Positions 61,410 to 64,000 of a stretch of DNA of 64,000 bases are shown piece after piece. This stretch comes from an uncultured Hellea sp. (GTDB lineage Bacteria > Pseudomonadota > Alphaproteobacteria > Caulobacterales > Maricaulaceae). The first letter of the stretch is position 1; the number at the start of each line of letters is the position of its first letter. The stretch spans positions 62,001 to 126,000 of the forward strand of contig CALLMD010000003.1 in NCBI GenBank assembly GCA_938007935.1, given 5' to 3'. The notes under the pieces were generated by a model that was not told the origin of the DNA, ran no database searches, and was given only the letters and a program-made list of their open reading frames with translations. The position numbers and the translations under genes are program-made.

Positions 61410-62151
61410 GATCGTCTCCATTTTCATAGGCTTGCCACAAATCAGGGCGGCGCGCCTTTGTAATCTCTTCACTTTTCTGGCGTCTCCAAGTGGCAATCTT
61501 TTTGTGATCACCGCTTAAAAGCACCTCCGGGATAGCCCGGTCTTCAAACTCTCTTGGCTTGGTATAGAGCGGATACTCCAGCAAACCATCTTCAAAACTC
61601 TCTTCCGAAGCTGATTGTGCGTCTCCGAGAACCCCCGGAAGAAGCCGCACACAGGCTTCGATTAAAACTTGGGCCGCCACCTCGCCTCCGGCCAGAACAT
61701 AGTCGCCAATTGAAATTTCTTCCATTTGGCGGCTCTCTATGACCCGTTGGTCGAGACCTTCAAACCGTCCACAAAACACAATAAGACCCGGTCCCGATGC
61801 CAGCTCCCTCACCCGTTTCTGGGTCAGCGGCTTGCCCCGGGGGGTCAAATAGATCAATGGGCGGCCTTCAAAGCTTTCACTTGAGCTGGCCACGCTATCG
61901 ATGGCTTTTGCGGCCACATCAGGTTTCAAAACCATTCCGGGACCGCCGCCAGATGGCGGGCTATCAACAGTGCGGTGCCTATTAACGGAAAAATCACGGA
62001 TGTCCACCGTTTCTAACGCCCAAATTCCGCTTTTTTGCGCCCCGCCTATAATCGACGCGCCCAGCACGCCAGGAAAGGCCTCGGGAAACAGTGTCAAAAC
62101 ACTGGCTTGCCAGACGGCTTGCGGCGCTGCTGATGTGGATTTATCGCTCAT
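61396..62151 (-). CDS. trmD: tRNA (guanine-N1)-methyltransferase
   Basis: A 251-residue SPOUT-fold methyltransferase that makes m1G37 in tRNA and prevents frameshifting. The conserved [25 protein letters not shown] start, the SAM-knot region [19 protein letters not shown] and [15 protein letters not shown], and the [16 protein letters not shown]-type element are present. It usually sits in rpsP-rimM-trmD-rplS; here the gene 15 bp upstream is a sirtuin instead. Overlaps rplS by 14 bp. Confidence 0.97.
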   Translation of the reverse strand: MSDKSTSAAPQAVWQASVLTLFPEAFPGVLGASIIGGAQKSGIWALETVDIRDFSVNRHRTVDSPPSGGGPGMVLKPDVAAKAIDSVASSSESFEGRPLIYLTPRGKPLTQKRVRELASGPGLIVFCGRFEGLDQRVIESRQMEEISIGDYVLAGGEVAAQVLIEACVRLLPGVLGDAQSASEESFEDGLLEYPLYTKPREFEDRAIPEVLLSGDHKKIATWRRQKSEEITKARRPDLWQAYENGDDHERD

Positions 62152-62166
62152 TGAAGGGCTTTTAGG

Positions 62167-62874
62167 CTATTTCAGCACTTCGTCCACCCATTCCGGCACA
62201 AGGCGGCTTGCGGGGCCGTGGCGGCTTTCATGAAAGTGATGCGAGCCTTGCGAGGGGTCAAGATTAAGTTCCAGCGTGTCCTTATCCAAGGCGCGCGCCA
62301 TTTGGACAAAGCCTGCGGCCGGGTATACCGCCCCGCTCGTGCCAATGGAGACAAAGAGATCACACGCCGCAAGCGCGGCCTCAATTGTCTCCATCTGATA
62401 AGGCATTTCGCCAAACCAGACGATATCGGGACGGCAGGTATTTTGAACGTAGCAAGACGGGCAGGACATATCGGCCTTGGCGTCTTCGAAATAAGGCCAG
62501 CGGTGCTCACACACGCCGCAAAGCATAGAGGTGAGCATGCCGTGCATATGGATAACGGCTTTAGACCCGCCGCGCTCATGCAAATCATCCACATTTTGTG
62601 TCACCAAAGTCAGCATGCCGCCCTTTTCTGCAAGGCCTGTCTCAAGGCGCCCCAAAGCCTCATGCGCGGGATTTGGCGCAACTGTTTTCAGGGCCGCGCG
62701 GCGCATATTATAGAAATTATGCACCAGCTCTGGATCTTTGGCATAGCCTTCTGGCGTGGCGACCTGTTCGACGGGATGTTTCTCCCAAAGACCACCCGCC
62801 GCGCGAAAAGTATCAATGCCGCTCTCGGCCGAAATCCCTGCCCCTGTTAAGATAACAATGTTTTTGTGTTTCAT
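62167..62874 (-). CDS. cobB: NAD-dependent protein deacylase (sirtuin)
   Basis: A 235-residue Sir2-family enzyme. The NAD-binding GAGISAESGIDTFRAAGGLW, the catalytic-histidine region VTQNVDDLHERGGSKAVIHMHG, the zinc cysteines CGVC and CPSC with a further Cys in NTCRPD, and the C-terminal TSGAVYPAAGF are visible. Tyr and Arg in LVHNFYNMRRAAL are the residues that mark class III sirtuins active on succinyl and related acyl groups. It stands 15 bp before trmD, likely co-transcribed with the translation genes, and is divergent (24 bp) from the LMW phosphatase. Confidence 0.94.
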   Translation of the reverse strand: MKHKNIVILTGAGISAESGIDTFRAAGGLWEKHPVEQVATPEGYAKDPELVHNFYNMRRAALKTVAPNPAHEALGRLETGLAEKGGMLTLVTQNVDDLHERGGSKAVIHMHGMLTSMLCGVCEHRWPYFEDAKADMSCPSCYVQNTCRPDIVWFGEMPYQMETIEAALAACDLFVSIGTSGAVYPAAGFVQMARALDKDTLELNLDPSQGSHHFHESRHGPASRLVPEWVDEVLK

Positions 62875-62897
62875 ATAAAGCTGTTTAAACTGAATTT

Positions 62898-63371
62898 ATG
62901 ACAGTCCCCAAGGTCCTTTTTATTTGCTTAGGCAATATTTGCCGCTCCCCCACCGCAGAAGCGGTGTTTAAAGCCCGCGCCGCAGCGGCTGGGCTAAGCG
63001 CGCATATAGAAAGCGCGGGTACAAGCGGCTGGCATGTCAATGAAGCGCCCGACCCGCGGGCTATAGATGCGGGCGAAGCACGCGGTTATAGCTTTGCAGG
63101 ACAAGCGTCGCGCAAAGTCACGCGGGCTGATTTTGGCAGCTTTGATTATATCTTGGCTATGGACCATGATAATCTTTCAGCGCTGTCAGATATTTGCCCG
63201 GACGCTCATAAATTCAAGCTCGCGCTCTTTCTGGATTACGCACCGCAGCTCTCTATCCGCGAAGTCCCTGACCCCTATTATGGCGGGCTGGACGGGTTTG
63301 ATATTGTGCTCGACTTAATCGAAGCGGCAAGTGATGGCCTGATTAAAGCGATTGAGGCTAGACAATTTTAG
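62898..63371 (+). CDS. Low molecular weight protein-tyrosine phosphatase
   Basis: A 157-residue LMW-PTP. The P-loop CLGNICRS has the nucleophile Cys10 and Arg16, the AGTSGWHVNEAPDPRA region follows, and the general acid is in DPYYGG. The enzyme dephosphorylates protein tyrosine or arginine phosphate, often in control of capsule or exopolysaccharide pathways. No tyrosine kinase is adjacent. The start is 24 bp from the divergent sirtuin start, so their promoters overlap. Confidence 0.93.
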   Translation: MTVPKVLFICLGNICRSPTAEAVFKARAAAAGLSAHIESAGTSGWHVNEAPDPRAIDAGEARGYSFAGQASRKVTRADFGSFDYILAMDHDNLSALSDICPDAHKFKLALFLDYAPQLSIREVPDPYYGGLDGFDIVLDLIEAASDGLIKAIEARQF

Positions 63372-63438
63372 AGTGGGCATAGACAGTGCACGCAAATCCC
63401 GCTAATCGGGCCGCAATTACTAAATAAGGTCTGACAAT

Positions 63439-64000
63439 ATGAGCAAAGGTCTCGTCACAGTTTTCGGTGGTTCAGGGTTTCTGGGCAAACATATTGTGCG
63501 CGCGCTCGTCAAAGAAGGCTGGCGCATACGCGTTCCCGTCAGAAGCCCCCATACGGCGCAAGAGCTCAAAGTTATTGGAAATGTCGGCCAAGTCCAGCTT
63601 ATGCAGGCCAATATTCGCTTCCCCGAATCTGTCGCGCGTGCTGTTGCGGGTTCCGACGCCGTTATCAATCTTGTTGCGCTCCTCTTTGAAGAGGGCAAGC
63701 AAAGCTTTGAGGCCGTCCATGTCGGCGGGGCTGAGTCACTTGCCCTCGCCGCCAAAGAGGCTGGCATTTCTAATTTCGTGCAAGTCTCTGCCATTGGCGC
63801 GGACATCCAAAGCGAGAGCGATTATGCGCGGACAAAAGGCGCAGGCGAAGCGGCTGTGCGGGCCGCAATTCCCGGTGCAGATATTATGCGTCCCTCTATT
63901 TTATTTGGCCCCGAAGATGATTTCTTTAACCGCTTTGCTGGGCTCGCCCAATTCGCGCCTGCCTTGCCTTTGCTCGGCGGCGGGGAGACGAAGATGCAGC
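63439..64000 (+). CDS. NDUFA9-like complex I NAD(P)-binding protein (3' end outside window)
   Basis: The frame starts at the ATG at 63439 and runs out of the window, giving 187 residues so far. It opens with the dinucleotide-binding VTVFGGSGFLGKHIVRALVKEGWRIRVPVRSP and continues with ADAVINLVALLFEEGKQSFEAVHVGGAESLALAAKEAG and MRPSILFGPEDDFFNRFAGL, the pattern of atypical SDR proteins related to the NDUFA9 subunit of respiratory complex I in alphaproteobacteria. It lies 67 bp after the LMW phosphatase on the same strand. Role in complex I assembly or quinone biosynthesis is inferred. Confidence 0.88.
   Translation, partial: MSKGLVTVFGGSGFLGKHIVRALVKEGWRIRVPVRSPHTAQELKVIGNVGQVQLMQANIRFPESVARAVAGSDAVINLVALLFEEGKQSFEAVHVGGAESLALAAKEAGISNFVQVSAIGADIQSESDYARTKGAGEAAVRAAIPGADIMRPSILFGPEDDFFNRFAGLAQFAPALPLLGGGETKMQ

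Noticed and set aside
62218-62850. 210-residue open frame opposite the sirtuin gene
   Set aside because: Antisense shadow; the sirtuin has all family motifs on the minus strand.

Overview
The window reads as chromosomal DNA of a stalked/budding-type alphaproteobacterium of the Caulobacterales/Hyphomonadaceae kind with moderate G+C (roughly half, by eye). The grounds are: small alphaproteobacterial families (DUF1491, DUF952, S24 repressor-like), class I lysyl-tRNA synthetase, GltD-GltB, PtsP of the nitrogen PTS, a DivJ/PleC-type membrane histidine kinase, and two perfect CtrA-type boxes (TTAA-N7-TTAA) in intergenic DNA. Genus cannot be fixed from sequence alone. I see no tRNA, rRNA, CRISPR array, insertion sequence or prophage.

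Layout. 1-8.7 kb: the 3' end of a probable Na+/solute symporter, an orphan ABC ATPase, two MATE exporters flanking a serine hydrolase and two hotdog thioesterases, a small lipoprotein, pyrD and DUF952. 8.8-12.4 kb: two ammonium channels in tandem, each closed by a strong terminator, then an S24 repressor-like regulator with a dyad inside its own promoter. 12.4-22 kb: a periplasmic TPR-like protein, lysS, an orphan BcsB-like envelope protein behind a canonical sigma-54 promoter that overlaps a CtrA box, a soluble hybrid histidine kinase and a DivJ-like membrane kinase. 22-24.4 kb: sufE and a tightly packed set of small envelope genes including a 59-residue membrane protein, then an HNH protein. 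24.5-28.2 kb: a sulfotransferase divergent from an SDR/DUF1214/SRPBCC operon. 28.2-41.4 kb: mixed housekeeping (MBL hydrolase, nitroreductase, a RidA/FemAB-like/HIT/M49 operon, ptsP, a second serine hydrolase, uppP, a CPBP protease). 41.5-47.5 kb: gltD-gltB.

47.5-57.1 kb alternates accessory and core DNA: a lipoprotein and a HYR-repeat metalloprotease, then metK and ahcY (the SAM/SAH cycle) behind a perfect 9+6+9 dyad, a Calx-beta/glycosidase-like secreted protein, about 0.6 kb with no gene, and a lipoprotein gene split by a frameshift. 57.1-64 kb is core again: alr (with an unusual basic tail) and dnaB, a periplasmic protein, rplS, trmD and a sirtuin, then divergently an LMW phosphatase and the start of an NDUFA9-like gene.

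Themes. Nitrogen assimilation is well represented (two Amt channels, glutamate synthase, PtsP) but no glnK/glnB lies beside the channels. The region most likely to repay work is 15.0-21.8 kb, where a sigma-54/CtrA-type promoter drives an envelope polysaccharide-type protein lacking its usual synthase and sits next to two cell-cycle-style kinases. All functional calls rest on motif recognition by eye; no database search was run.
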